DNA of 64,000 nucleotides from Desulfurivibrio dismutans (GCF_029210385.1 NZ_JARGDQ010000003.1:1-64000); one strand, 5' to 3'. Counted from the stretch's first letter, positions 54,070-63,176 are shown. Made by a program: numbers and translations. Notes: generated from the sequence alone by a model not told the origin.

Positions 54070-55416
54070 ATGGAAGCAACAGCATTAGAAGCCAGACAAA
54101 AGCAGATATGGTGCAAGGACGACAACCCCATGGTGATGGATTGCGACAAGGACAGCCTGGCCGGGGCGGTGAGCCAGCGGGCCTGCGTGTTCTGCGGCTC
54201 CCGGGTGGTGCTCTACCCCATTGCCGATGCCCTGCACCTGGTGCATGGCCCCATCGGCTGCGCCGTTTATACCTGGGATATCCGCGGGGCCCTCTCTTCG
54301 GGGCCGGAGTTGCACCGGCTCAGCTTTTCCACCGACATGCAGGAGCGGGATGTGATTTTCGGGGGGGAAAAGAAGCTCTACCGGGCCTTGGTGGAGTTGA
54401 TCGACCGTCATGCCCCGGCGGCGGCCTTTGTTTACTCCACCTGCATTGTCGGAATCATCGGTGATGATCTGGAGGCGGTCTGCCGCCAGGTTAGCGCCGA
54501 GAAAGGGATTCCGGTGCTGCCGGTGCAGTCGGAAGGGTTCAAGGGCAACAAACGGGCCGGCTACCAGGCCGCTTGCCTGGCCATGCGCCGTCTGGTGGGG
54601 ACCGGCGATACGGCTGGAATTTCACCTTACAGCATCAACATCCTGGGAGATTTCAACCTGGCCGGCGAGTTGTGGCTGATTCGCGACTACTTTGCCCGCA
54701 TGGGGGTGGAGGTGGTGGCCAACATCACCGGAGATGGCCGGGTAGCGGATATCCAGCGGGCCCATGGGGCGGCCCTCAACGTCGTCCAGTGTTCCGGGGC
54801 CACCATGGATCTGGCCACCATGATGAAGGAAGATTTCGGCATCCCGGTCATCAAGGTTTCCTATTTCGGCATCGAGGACATGGCCGCAGCCCTGTATGCG
54901 GTGGCGGATTTTTTCAAACAGGAGCCGGCCATCATGGCCCGGACCAAGGAGTTGGTGCGAGAAGAGCTGGCCACTCTGCTGCCGGAGTTGGAGCAGTACC
55001 GCCGGGACTTACAGGGTAAAAAGGCGGCCATCTACGTGGGCGGGGCCTTCAAGGCCTTTTCTTTGGTCAAAGCCTTCCGCACCATCGGCATGGAGGTGGT
55101 GATGGTGGGCTCCCAGACCGGCACCGCCGAAGACTACCAGGAACTGGCGGATATCACCGATCCCGGCACCATCATCGTCGACGACTCCAACCCGTTGGAA
55201 CTGGCCTCCTTCCTGCGCGACAAGAAGGTGGACCTCTTCGTCGGCGGGGTCAAGGAACGGCCCATCGCCTACAAGCTGGGGGTGGCCTTCTGCGACCACA
55301 ACCACGAACGCAAGGAGATCCTGGCCGGCTTTGCCGGGATGCTCAACTTCGCCCGCGAGGTTCACGCCTCGGTAATGAGCCCGATCTGGCGCCTGCTGCC
55401 TCGCCGGGCGGCATAG
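54070..55416 (+). CDS. nifE: FeMo-cofactor scaffold protein NifE
   Basis: The 448-residue protein is homologous to NifD and keeps the cluster-site Cys residues (RACVFCGSR, HGPIGCAVYTW, YSTCIVGIIGDD). With NifN it forms the NifEN scaffold on which the NifB cofactor becomes FeMo-co. I choose the ATG at 54,070 (MEATALEARQKQIW); an in-frame extension to 53,923 overlaps the sigma-54 promoter and is not credible. It is the first gene of a second nif transcription unit. Confidence 0.95.
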   Translation: MEATALEARQKQIWCKDDNPMVMDCDKDSLAGAVSQRACVFCGSRVVLYPIADALHLVHGPIGCAVYTWDIRGALSSGPELHRLSFSTDMQERDVIFGGEKKLYRALVELIDRHAPAAAFVYSTCIVGIIGDDLEAVCRQVSAEKGIPVLPVQSEGFKGNKRAGYQAACLAMRRLVGTGDTAGISPYSINILGDFNLAGELWLIRDYFARMGVEVVANITGDGRVADIQRAHGAALNVVQCSGATMDLATMMKEDFGIPVIKVSYFGIEDMAAALYAVADFFKQEPAIMARTKELVREELATLLPELEQYRRDLQGKKAAIYVGGAFKAFSLVKAFRTIGMEVVMVGSQTGTAEDYQELADITDPGTIIVDDSNPLELASFLRDKKVDLFVGGVKERPIAYKLGVAFCDHNHERKEILAGFAGMLNFAREVHASVMSPIWRLLPRRAA

Positions 55417-55522
55417 GTCTTGTGCTCCGCCTATGCCGCCCGGCGCAGGTCCCTGGGTGGCAACGATCAGGCTGTTCCTGCTCACGCTCCGCAACCAGGT
55501 CGTTTTGAGGGGGTTTTTCGTT

Positions 55523-55602
55523 GACATGCCAGTCGGCAGTCGTTATCGACATGAAGCAAAGGAAATTCCTATCACCTCACCGTCACCTGTCACCATAACC
55601 CG
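55523..55602 (+). repeat. putative IS91-like terminus, partial copy E (inverted)
   Basis: GTTGACATGCCAGTCGGCAG, then CTATCACCTCACCG is the reverse complement of the ends of copies A-D, with the middle deleted. It is the only copy found in the opposite orientation and outside the left 27 kb. Confidence 0.5.
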
Positions 55603-55610
55603 CAAAAACC

Positions 55611-55772
55611 ATGATACCGGACTACCGCAATCAAACCCTGAAGATCCTGCCCCGGGTATGCGCCAAATGCGGCCGGGAGTTTGCCGGCAAGAAGCTGCGG
55701 GAACTGACGGTCCACCACAAGGACCACCACAACAACAACCCGCTCGGCGGCAGCGAACCGCGAAAAACCTGA
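55611..55772 (+). pseudogene. YajD-like HNH nuclease, truncated
   Basis: The frame reads VCAKCGREFAGKKLRELTVH and HKDHHNNNPLGGSEPRKT-stop. The CxxC and HHxDHxxNNP elements of YajD-type HNH proteins are present, but the C-terminal CxxC zinc pair has been lost, so the 53-codon remnant is likely inactive. It ends six bases before the sfsA start. Confidence 0.65.
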
Positions 55773-55777
55773 TCACC

Positions 55778-56512
55778 ATGGATTTTAGCGAAAACTTAAT
55801 CCCGGCCAGGATGATCCGGCGTTACAAACGTTTTCTGGCCGATGTTCGGCTGTCCGACGGAAGCGAACTAACCGTCCACTGCCCCAATTCCGGCAGCATG
55901 ATGGGGTGCGTGGAGACGGACGGACCGGTGCTGCTTTCGACGGCCGCCAACCCCGCCCGCAAGTACCGCCACACCCTGGAATTGGTCCGGGTGGACGGGG
56001 TTTGGATCGGGATCAACACCTCCCGGACCAATGCCCTGGTACGGGAGGCCCTGGAAAACGGGGTGATCGACGAACTGCAGCCGGTGGCCGCGATCCGGGC
56101 CGAAGTCAAGGTTTCCGCCCGCAGCCGGCTCGATTTCCTGATCGACCATGATAATGGCCGGACCACCTACCTGGAGGTCAAGAACTGCACCCTGGCCGAA
56201 AACGGCATCGCCATGTTCCCCGATGCCGTCACCAGCCGGGGCGCCAAACACCTGACCGAACTGATCCGCCTGCGAGAGGAGGGTAATGGCGCGGCGGTGC
56301 TTTTCTGCGTCCAGCGCCGTGATGTTCGCCGCTTCGCGCCGGCCGCCCGGATCGATCCGACCTATGCCGCCGCCCTGGCCAACGCCGCAGCCAAAGGCGT
56401 CCTGGTTCTGGCCTACCGGGCCGAGGTCGGCCCCACCGCAATCCGCCTGCTCCACCCCCTGCCGGTCAACCTGTCCGGAGATCCATGCGGTCCGGGTGGC
56501 CGGGCCACCTGA
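55778..56512 (+). CDS. sfsA: SfsA, sugar-fermentation-stimulation family protein
   Basis: The 244-residue protein shows the SfsA pattern: VHCPNSGSMMGCVETDGPVL, WIGINTSRTNALVREAL and a PD-(D/E)XK-like TYLEVKNCTLAENG plus FPDAVTSRGAKHLTEL. SfsA proteins bind nucleic acid; their precise role is unclear. The start at 55,778 is chosen because the longer frame from 55,433 runs through repeat DNA. It sits between nifE and nifN without known relation to fixation. Confidence 0.9.
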   Translation: MDFSENLIPARMIRRYKRFLADVRLSDGSELTVHCPNSGSMMGCVETDGPVLLSTAANPARKYRHTLELVRVDGVWIGINTSRTNALVREALENGVIDELQPVAAIRAEVKVSARSRLDFLIDHDNGRTTYLEVKNCTLAENGIAMFPDAVTSRGAKHLTELIRLREEGNGAAVLFCVQRRDVRRFAPAARIDPTYAAALANAAAKGVLVLAYRAEVGPTAIRLLHPLPVNLSGDPCGPGGRAT

Positions 56513-56533
56513 ATGTCGGTAGTGCTTCCATTT

Positions 56534-56549
56534 TGTCGCAAGCCAGACC
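56534..56549 (+). promoter_or_regulatory. near-consensus NifA site (TGT-N10-ACC) upstream of nifN
   Basis: Same five-of-six variant as upstream of nifE, about 150 bp before the sigma-54 promoter. Confidence 0.4.
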
Positions 56550-56694
56550 TACGGCGGCCCATCTTCGCTGCCGGTTAGAAGCCGGCTCCGGACTCATTAT
56601 CGGCCGGGACTCTCTTTCTATTTCTTTGTAAATACATATTTTATTAAAACTATTGCTGGTTTTTATTCGCTGCTTTTCATCGGTGCGGGCCCAC

Positions 56695-56712
56695 CTTGGC
56701 ATGCCCATTGCT
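56695..56712 (+). promoter_or_regulatory. sigma-54 promoter of nifN
   Basis: CTTGGCATGCCCATTGCT has GG and GC ten bases apart. It lies 50 bases before the nifN start and would drive nifN, nifB and probably nifV. Confidence 0.85.
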
Positions 56713-56761
56713 CTAGTCCCGTTGCAAGTTGATCAATCTCGGTCAAAAGCGGGAGAATGTC

Positions 56762-58216
56762 ATGAGCAAGAAAACACCGGATTTTGTTTCCACTACCAAC
56801 GCCTGCAAGCTGTGCCGGCCCCTGGGGGCGGTGCTGGCCTTTCGTGGGGTGGCCGGGGCCGTGCCTTATCTGCATGGCTCCCAGGGTTGCGCCACCTACA
56901 TGCGGCGCTACATCATCAGTCATTTCAATGAACCTATCGATATCGCCTCCTCCTCTTTGGGGGAGAAGAATGCGATCTACGGCGGCGGCGCCAATCTCAA
57001 GATGGGCCTGAAAAACGTTACCGCCAAGTACCGGCCGGAGCTGATCGGCATCGCCACCACCTGTCTCACTGAAACCATCGGTGACGACCTCCATCAACTG
57101 TTGGGTGAGTACCGCCGGGAGTTCCTGGCCGGCGATCAATCCGATCCCCTCTTGGTCCGTGTTTCCACCCCCAGCTACGCCGGCAGCCACATGGAAGGCT
57201 TCCACGGGGCGGTGCGAGCCCTGGTGGAGCAGTTAGTCGATGCTGATGCGGCAGAAGCCGGGTTGGCGACGGACAAGGAGCAAGCCGGGCCGGTAATCAA
57301 CCTGCTTCCCGGTCTGGTTTCCCCGGCTGATTTGCGGCTGCTTAAAGAGATTATGGCTGAATTTCAACTGTCGGCCACCATCCTGCCCGACATTTCCGAG
57401 ACCCTGGATGGCCCGGCCCTGGACGACTACCCCCTGATCCCCCAAGGCGGCACCGAAATCTGCGCTATCCGCCGAATGGGGCGGGCTGAGGCCAGTATTG
57501 AATTCGGCCGGACCCTGCCTGAACCGTTATCCGCCGCCGGTTGGCTGGCAAGCAAGCACGGGGTGGAATGCCATCGCCTGGGCCTACCCCTGGGCCTGCG
57601 GGAAACCGATCGTTTTCTGGCCCTGTTGGCTGATTTGACCAACACCGGGCCGCTTGCCGCCGGCGCCCGTCTCCGTGACTCACAATTGCGTGACTCACGC
57701 TCGTCCCTGCCTCCTTTTCAGGCCGCCGCCCGAGGCCGGTTACTGGATGCCATGGTGGACGGCCACAAGTACCTGGCCGGCAAACAGGCGGTGGTTTACG
57801 GCGAAGAGGATCTGGTGGTGGGGCTGGTTTCCCTGTTGGCTGAATGCGGGGTGCGGACGGTGCTTTGCGCCTCCGGCGGCAAAAGCGGCAAACTGGCCGC
57901 CGCCGTTAAGGAAGTGGCCGCCGATCTCCTGCCGGAACTTCCCGAAGTTGAGGAAGATTGCGATTTTTTTGATATCGCCGCCCGCGCTCGGCAACTCAAG
58001 CCGGACCTGCTCATCGGCCACAGCAAGGGCTACTCCCTGGCTCGAGAGCTGGGGATTCCCCTGATCCGGGTGGGTTTCCCCATTCACGACCGCCTGGGCG
58101 GCCAGCGGATTCTCCATCTCGGCTACCAGGGAGCCCAGCAACTTTTCGACACCATCGTCAATACGGTGATTGCCCGTAAACAAGACGATTCACCGGTGGG
58201 CTACAGCTACATGTAA
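56762..58216 (+). CDS. nifN: FeMo-cofactor scaffold protein NifN
   Basis: The 484-residue NifK homologue has NACKLCRPLGAVLAFRGVAG, HGSQGCATYMRRY and ATTCLTETIGDD, keeping NifN-type cluster residues. It pairs with NifE to form the NifEN scaffold. The ATG at 56,762 follows GGGAG; a TTG at 56,729 in frame is unlikely. An insert around residues 305-325 (LRDSQLRDSRSSLPP) contains a short direct repeat and may be a loop duplication. nifE and nifN are separated by sfsA, an unusual split. Confidence 0.93.
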   Translation: MSKKTPDFVSTTNACKLCRPLGAVLAFRGVAGAVPYLHGSQGCATYMRRYIISHFNEPIDIASSSLGEKNAIYGGGANLKMGLKNVTAKYRPELIGIATTCLTETIGDDLHQLLGEYRREFLAGDQSDPLLVRVSTPSYAGSHMEGFHGAVRALVEQLVDADAAEAGLATDKEQAGPVINLLPGLVSPADLRLLKEIMAEFQLSATILPDISETLDGPALDDYPLIPQGGTEICAIRRMGRAEASIEFGRTLPEPLSAAGWLASKHGVECHRLGLPLGLRETDRFLALLADLTNTGPLAAGARLRDSQLRDSRSSLPPFQAAARGRLLDAMVDGHKYLAGKQAVVYGEEDLVVGLVSLLAECGVRTVLCASGGKSGKLAAAVKEVAADLLPELPEVEEDCDFFDIAARARQLKPDLLIGHSKGYSLARELGIPLIRVGFPIHDRLGGQRILHLGYQGAQQLFDTIVNTVIARKQDDSPVGYSYM

Positions 58217-58304
58217 AGAAGCTGACCCGGCGGCATTACCGCCTGGAACCTGGCAAACACAAAACGCTTACAACCGGTTAACTCAACAGCAAAGGAGCAA
58301 GGTA

Positions 58305-59723
58305 ATGAATATAAAAACGGACAGTGCCCAGGGCCCCATAACTGATCACGGGAGTCATCCGCAGGTAAGCGGTCACCGGGTGCCGCAGGTTGCGGCAAGC
58401 GGGACGGCGATGCGTGCTCCAGCACGTGAGCCGGCCCGATCGCCGCAAGATGTGGTGCCCCGTGATCGCTTACAGCATCCATGCTTCAATCCGGCGGTCA
58501 AGGGCCAATTCGGGCGGGTTCACCTGCCGGTGGCCCCCCACTGCAACATCAAGTGCAACTACTGCGACCGCAAGTACGACTGCGTCAACGAATCGCGGCC
58601 CGGAGTGACCTCCACCGTGCTTGCTCCCGATCAGGCCCTGGTTTACCTGGACCGGGTGCTGGAAAAGGAACCGCGGATCAGCGTGGCCGGTATTGCCGGC
58701 CCCGGCGATCCCTTCGCCAATGCCGAGGCCACCATGGAAACCGTGCGGCTGATCAGTGAAAAACACCCGCAAATGCTGCTCTGCCTTTCCAGCAACGGCA
58801 TGAACATCGGCCCCCATATCCTCGAACTGGCAGCCCTTAATGTTTCCCATGTTACCATCACCGTCAACGCGGTGGACCCGGCGGTGGGGGAAAAGATTTA
58901 CGGCTGGGTGCGGGACGGCAAAATCCTTTACCGGGGACGCCAGGCCGCCGAACTGCTGCTCAGCCGCCAGTTGGAGGCGGTGCGGCGGCTGAAGGCGGCC
59001 GGGATCACGGTCAAGATCAACTGTATCATGATCCCCGGTATTAACGACCACCATATCCCGGCCGTGGCGGAAGCGATGCGGGATTTGGGGGCCGATCTCT
59101 TCAACTGTATGGCCCTGTTTCCCAACGCCGGCACCCCCTTTGCCGACATCCTCGAGCCCGGCAAACAGGAACTGGCGGCCATGCGGGCCAGGGCCGAGGA
59201 GTTTCTGCCCCAGATGCGCCACTGTACCCGTTGTCGGGCCGATGCCGTGGGCCTGCTGGGGGAGGACCGCAGCACCGAAATGCAGGGCTGTCTGGCCGCC
59301 TGCGCCACCCTGCCACCACCGGCTCCGGCCGACCGACCCTATGTGGCGGTGGCCACCATGGAAGGCATTCTGGTCAACCAGCACCTGGGGGAAGCCGAGA
59401 CTTTTCAAGTTTTCGAGCGCCAAGGCGAGGAATACCGCCTGGTTGCCGAACGCCCGGCGCCACCCCAGGGGGGCGGCGTCCGCCGCTGGATTTCCGTGGG
59501 CCGGACCCTCAACGACTGTCGGGCACTGCTGGTCAGCGCCGTAGGCCAGACCCCGGCCGAGATCCTGCGAGAATCCGGCCTGCGGGTGGTGGAGATGAAC
59601 GGCTTCATCAACGAAGGCCTGAAGGCGATTTACAAAGGCGGCAACCCGGCTGTTCTCAAAACCCGGCAGGTAAAATCCTGCTCCTCGGGCGGCTGTAGCG
59701 GCACGGGAGTGGGGTGTGGCTGA
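58305..59723 (+). CDS. nifB: NifB, radical-SAM FeMo-cofactor precursor synthase
   Basis: The 472-residue protein has the radical-SAM motif C80-x3-C84-x2-C87 (PHCNIKCNYC) and a C-terminal NifX-like domain from ~345 (VAVATMEGILVNQHLGEAET). It makes NifB-co (an 8Fe-9S-C cluster) from Fe-S clusters and SAM. The start at 58,305 follows AAGGAGCAAGGTA. Residues ~12-57 are translated from a 136-bp palindromic repeat, giving an Arg/Pro/Ala-rich extension just before the conserved HPCFN that normally begins the enzyme. The C-terminus has a Cys-rich tail (CSSGGCSGTGVGCG). Confidence 0.95.
   Translation: MNIKTDSAQGPITDHGSHPQVSGHRVPQVAASGTAMRAPAREPARSPQDVVPRDRLQHPCFNPAVKGQFGRVHLPVAPHCNIKCNYCDRKYDCVNESRPGVTSTVLAPDQALVYLDRVLEKEPRISVAGIAGPGDPFANAEATMETVRLISEKHPQMLLCLSSNGMNIGPHILELAALNVSHVTITVNAVDPAVGEKIYGWVRDGKILYRGRQAAELLLSRQLEAVRRLKAAGITVKINCIMIPGINDHHIPAVAEAMRDLGADLFNCMALFPNAGTPFADILEPGKQELAAMRARAEEFLPQMRHCTRCRADAVGLLGEDRSTEMQGCLAACATLPPPAPADRPYVAVATMEGILVNQHLGEAETFQVFERQGEEYRLVAERPAPPQGGGVRRWISVGRTLNDCRALLVSAVGQTPAEILRESGLRVVEMNGFINEGLKAIYKGGNPAVLKTRQVKSCSSGGCSGTGVGCG
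58338..58473. repeat. 136-bp palindromic repeat, copy 2, inside nifB
   Basis: It is the same length as the copy at 2692-2827 and nearly identical over GTGCCGCAGGTTGCGGCAAG and CGCCGCAAGATGTGGTGCCC. It is read through in frame as the N-terminus of NifB with no stop codon. Since 136 is not a multiple of three, insertion must have been accompanied by a small change or have recruited a new start. Confidence 0.85.
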
Positions 59724-59766
59724 GTTTTGTTGAATGTTGTCAACCAATACACCAGAGGAAGCAACC

Positions 59767-60993
59767 ATGCCGGGATTAATCGACAGCACTTTGCGGGAAG
59801 GGCTCCAGGGGGTGAGGGTTGAGTTGAGCCCTGCACAACAGTTGGTCGTGGCCACCGGACTGGTGAAGCTGGGCATCGAAGAGTTGGAAGTGGGGCCGGT
59901 GGGCCTGACGCAAGCCGCAGGCGGAGAGCCTGTTGACCCGCTGGCGCTCCTGATCCCCCGGCTCCGCCGGGAGGCCGAAGTCCGGCGACTGGCCGTCTGG
60001 TGTCGCTGTGTGCCGGCGGATATTGAGCGTTCCCTGGCCCTGGCGCCCGACGTGCTGTCCCTCTCCATTCCGGTTTCGCCCCTGCAGATGGCAAGCAAGC
60101 TGGGCCAGCCGGCGACAGCGGTCTTAAACCTGGTTGAGGCCGCTCTGACCCGGGCACGGGGGCTGGTGCCCTGCCTGGCCCTGGGCCTGGAAGACGCCAC
60201 CCGGGCGGAACCGGATTTTCTGCGGCAAATGGTGGAGCTGGCGGTCAGCCATGGAGTGGATCGCCTGCGCCTGGCCGATACGGTGGGGATTGCCGCCCCG
60301 GGTGAAATTGCCGAACTGGTGGAACGGGTGCGCGGCTATGTCGCTGCAGGAAGGGCGGCAAGAGGCAGGCCGGCGGGATGCGCGACGGGAAAACCGATAA
60401 GCATCGGAGTGCATACTCACAACGATTTCGGCCTGGCGTCGGCCAATGCCATCGCCGCCCTGGAAGCCGGAGCCGACTGGGCCGATGTTTCTCTGCTTGG
60501 CCTGGGCGAACGGGCCGGCCTGGCCCGCCTGGAAGAGGTGGCCGCCTACCTGGCCCTGCGCCGGGATCATCCCTACCGCCTGGAGCGGCTGCCGGAAATG
60601 GCCCGACAACTGGCCGGCTTCTGCGGCCGGGAGATTCCGCCCTGGCGGCCGGTGGTGGGCCGGGATGTGTTCAGCTGTGAAACCGGGCTGCACCTGGCAG
60701 CCATGCAGGTCGACCCGGCCAGCTACGAACCTTTCGCGCCGGAACTGGTGGGGCGGCGGCGCACCCTGCTCTACGGGATCAAGGCCGGCCGCCGGGCCAT
60801 CGCCCGGCAATGGGAGCGCTGCCGGCGCGCCCACTGTCCCGCAGAGCAGAGTGCGCCAGCCACCACTGCCGAGGGTCCGAAAAACAGCACCATCCCCGTT
60901 GCCCTGATGATCCGGGTGCGCCAGGCGGCCCGCGACTTGCGCCGGCCCCTGACCTGTGACGAGTTGCAACAGGTTTTTCTAAATTACGCCTGA
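59767..60993 (+). CDS. nifV: homocitrate synthase NifV
   Basis: The 408-residue protein belongs to the alpha-IPM/homocitrate synthase family: LIDSTLREGLQGVRVELSPA, metal-binding IGVHTHNDFGLASANAIAAL and GLGERAGLARLEEVAAYLAL. It condenses acetyl-CoA with 2-oxoglutarate to homocitrate, the organic ligand of FeMo-co. The C-terminus has an insert (HCPAEQSAPATTAEG) not typical of the family. It begins 43 bases after nifB and likely shares its transcript. Confidence 0.9.
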   Translation: MPGLIDSTLREGLQGVRVELSPAQQLVVATGLVKLGIEELEVGPVGLTQAAGGEPVDPLALLIPRLRREAEVRRLAVWCRCVPADIERSLALAPDVLSLSIPVSPLQMASKLGQPATAVLNLVEAALTRARGLVPCLALGLEDATRAEPDFLRQMVELAVSHGVDRLRLADTVGIAAPGEIAELVERVRGYVAAGRAARGRPAGCATGKPISIGVHTHNDFGLASANAIAALEAGADWADVSLLGLGERAGLARLEEVAAYLALRRDHPYRLERLPEMARQLAGFCGREIPPWRPVVGRDVFSCETGLHLAAMQVDPASYEPFAPELVGRRRTLLYGIKAGRRAIARQWERCRRAHCPAEQSAPATTAEGPKNSTIPVALMIRVRQAARDLRRPLTCDELQQVFLNYA

Positions 60994-61060
60994 ATAATCG
61001 GATTGCCCATCCGGTGAAGTTTGCGGGGAGCAGATTGACGGTGATCTTTTATTGCGCCTA

Positions 61061-61086
61061 TCGTTATATTCAACTATACATAACGA
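61061..61086 (+). promoter_or_regulatory. ModE operator upstream of modB
   Basis: TCGTTATATT-N6-TACATAACGA is an imperfect palindrome that fits the ModE consensus (CGNTATATA-N6-TATATAACG). It lies 83 bases before modB, and modE is in the same locus. Confidence 0.8.
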
Positions 61087-61168
61087 CATTGGGATCGAGT
61101 TTACATCACCGTTAACCAGGGCCGGCTGCCTGCGGAACGGTTTACTAAAAAATTCCCGGTGAGTTATC

Positions 61169-61846
61169 ATGCTGGAGTCATCCTTTCTTGTTCCATTACA
61201 GCTCACCCTGCGGGTGGCGGGGTTGGCCACCCTGCTGGCCCTGATTTTCGGGGTGGCCGCCGCCTGGGTGCTGTATCGTTATCGCTTCCCCGGCCGGGAA
61301 TTGCTGGATGCCCTTTTCTCCCTGCCCCTGGTCCTGCCGCCCACGGTGCTGGGTTATTACCTGCTGGTGGCCCTGGGCCGCAACAGCTGGCTGGGGCGCT
61401 GGCTGGAGGAGACCTTCGGCATCACCCTGATCTTCACCTGGCAGGGGGCGGTGGTGGCGGCCACAGTGGTAGCTTTCCCCCTGGTCTTCAAGGCGGCCCG
61501 CAGCGCCTTTGAAAACGTAAGCCACAACTACGAAAACGCGGCCCGCTCTTTGGGCTGCAACCCCTGGCAGGTCTTTTGGCGGATTACCCTGCCCCTGGCC
61601 GGGCGCGGCATCCTGGCCGGGACCATGCTGGCCTGTGCCCGGGCCATGGGGGAATTCGGCGCCACCCTGATGGTGGCCGGCAACCTGCCCGGCAGAACCC
61701 AGACCATGCCCCTGGCCATTTACAGCGCCGTGCAACGGGGCGATGACACCCTGGCCCACAGCCTGGTGTTGCTGCTGTCGATGGTCTGCGTGGTGATTCT
61801 CTGGACATCCGGCAAGATGCTCAAAACCCGATGGCATCCCCATTAA
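61169..61846 (+). CDS. modB: molybdate ABC transporter permease
   Basis: The 225-residue membrane protein has five predicted helices and the EAA loop NYENAARSLGCNPWQVFWRI, with MGEFGATLMVAGN and GRTQTMPLAIYSAVQRGD typical of ModB. It forms the channel for molybdate uptake. A ModE-type operator lies upstream. modA follows, but no modC ATPase is between or after them, so the energy subunit must come from elsewhere. Confidence 0.92.
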   Translation: MLESSFLVPLQLTLRVAGLATLLALIFGVAAAWVLYRYRFPGRELLDALFSLPLVLPPTVLGYYLLVALGRNSWLGRWLEETFGITLIFTWQGAVVAATVVAFPLVFKAARSAFENVSHNYENAARSLGCNPWQVFWRITLPLAGRGILAGTMLACARAMGEFGATLMVAGNLPGRTQTMPLAIYSAVQRGDDTLAHSLVLLLSMVCVVILWTSGKMLKTRWHPH

Positions 61847-61928
61847 GGTTAACCCAGCCAGCGCTTGCGGGCAAACAGGCCCGGGGCCACCGGACAGCAA
61901 AGACAAACACCAACACGGAACAAAGACA

Positions 61929-62732
61929 ATGAAAGTAACTGCATTACAAAAGGTTAAAGGATCCCTGACCAAGCTGATGCTGGCAATGTTGCTGGGCGGC
62001 GCCGTCCTTAGCGCTTCACCGGCACGGGCCGCCGAACTGCTGGTTTCGGCAGCGGCCTCCCTGAACGACGCCTTCACGGAGCTTGCAACCCTCTTTGAAC
62101 AGGAGAACCCAGGGGTAAAGGTGATCGGCAACTTCGCCTCCTCGGGGGCACTTTATCGCCAGCTTGCTCAAGGAGCGCCGGCGGATGTGTTTGCCTCGGC
62201 CAATCCCCGCTGGATGGCGGAGGCCATCGGGCGGGGATTGGTACAACGGGAAGAATCACATCAATTTGTTACCAACGATTTGGTTCTGGCGGTACCAGCC
62301 GCCGGGCGGGTGACCATCTCCGACTTGGGCGACCTCAAGTCTCCGGCCGTGACCAGGGTGGGTATCGGTACCCCGGAGACGGTGCCGGCCGGGCGTTATG
62401 CCAGGGATGCTCTGGAGGCGGCCGGCATCTGGCATGAGTTGACCGGCAAGATGATTTTCGGGGAAAACGTGCGCCAGGTTCTGGATTACCTGCGCCGGGG
62501 CGAGGTGGATGCCGGCTTTGTTTACGCCACCGATGCGGTCAAGGGCGGAGAGGCGGTGCAAGTGGTGGAGATCATGCCGTCAGACGAAGAACCGGCTTAT
62601 CTCATCGCCCCCCTGGCAGGGGGCCGGCAACCGGAATTAGCCCGCCGCTTTGTTGAGCTGAGCGTCTCGGAGCGGGGCGAAGCAATCCTGGCCCGCCACG
62701 GCTTTAAACCGGTCGCCGGGGCGACCGACTGA
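61929..62732 (+). CDS. modA: molybdate-binding periplasmic protein
   Basis: The 267-residue protein has a signal peptide (LMLAMLLGGAVLSASPARA) and the ModA signatures LLVSAAASLNDAFTELATLF, NFASSGALYRQLAQGAPADV and DYLRRGEVDAGFVYATDA. It captures molybdate or tungstate for ModB. It lies 82 bases after modB with an AAAGACA leader and is probably part of the same operon. The order modB before modA is less common than modA-modB. Confidence 0.93.
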   Translation: MKVTALQKVKGSLTKLMLAMLLGGAVLSASPARAAELLVSAAASLNDAFTELATLFEQENPGVKVIGNFASSGALYRQLAQGAPADVFASANPRWMAEAIGRGLVQREESHQFVTNDLVLAVPAAGRVTISDLGDLKSPAVTRVGIGTPETVPAGRYARDALEAAGIWHELTGKMIFGENVRQVLDYLRRGEVDAGFVYATDAVKGGEAVQVVEIMPSDEEPAYLIAPLAGGRQPELARRFVELSVSERGEAILARHGFKPVAGATD

Positions 62733-62798
62733 GCGCTTGCGCCCAGGAACGGGCAATCTGCTTGCTTACCCCCCGGCTCCAGAGAGTCTGCCCTGATT

Positions 62799-63176
62799 AT
62801 GAAAAGACGCCACGCTGAAAACAAGCCCAAGGAAATCCGCCCCGGTTACCACTGCCGGGGGAGGGTCTGGATCGAGCACAACGGCGAGACCTTTATCGGT
62901 TTCGGCCGGATGGTGCTGCTGGAGAAGATCCGGGAACTGGGCTCCATCAATCAGGCCGCCGCCGCCATGGGCATGTCCTACAAGCACGCCTGGGATCTGG
63001 TTAACGCCATGAACCGCCACGCCGCCGAACCCCTGGTAATTTCCTGCCGGGGCGGCAAGGGCGGCGGTGGTGCCCGTCTCACCGGGGCCGGAGCGGAAGT
63101 CATCAGCCAATTCAAAAAAGTCCACGCCGAACTTAACGCCTTCCTGGCGGCCCAAACAACAAAACTGCCCTGGTAA
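62799..63176 (+). CDS. modE: ModE-type molybdate regulator (DNA-binding domain only)
   Basis: The 125-residue protein matches the N-terminal winged-helix domain of ModE (FGRMVLLEKIRELGSINQAA, AAMGMSYKHAWDLVNAMNR, then VISCRGGKGGGGARLTGAG). It lacks the C-terminal molybdate-binding Mop/TOBE domain, so it is a short ModE that may sense Mo by another route or act as a repressor only. It is 66 bases after modA. It is the likely binder of the upstream operator. Confidence 0.88.
   Translation: MKRRHAENKPKEIRPGYHCRGRVWIEHNGETFIGFGRMVLLEKIRELGSINQAAAAMGMSYKHAWDLVNAMNRHAAEPLVISCRGGKGGGGARLTGAGAEVISQFKKVHAELNAFLAAQTTKLPW

Noticed and set aside
58217..58304. A separate sigma-54 promoter for nifB
   Set aside because: TGGCAAACAC near 58,249 lacks a GC at the required ten-base spacing.
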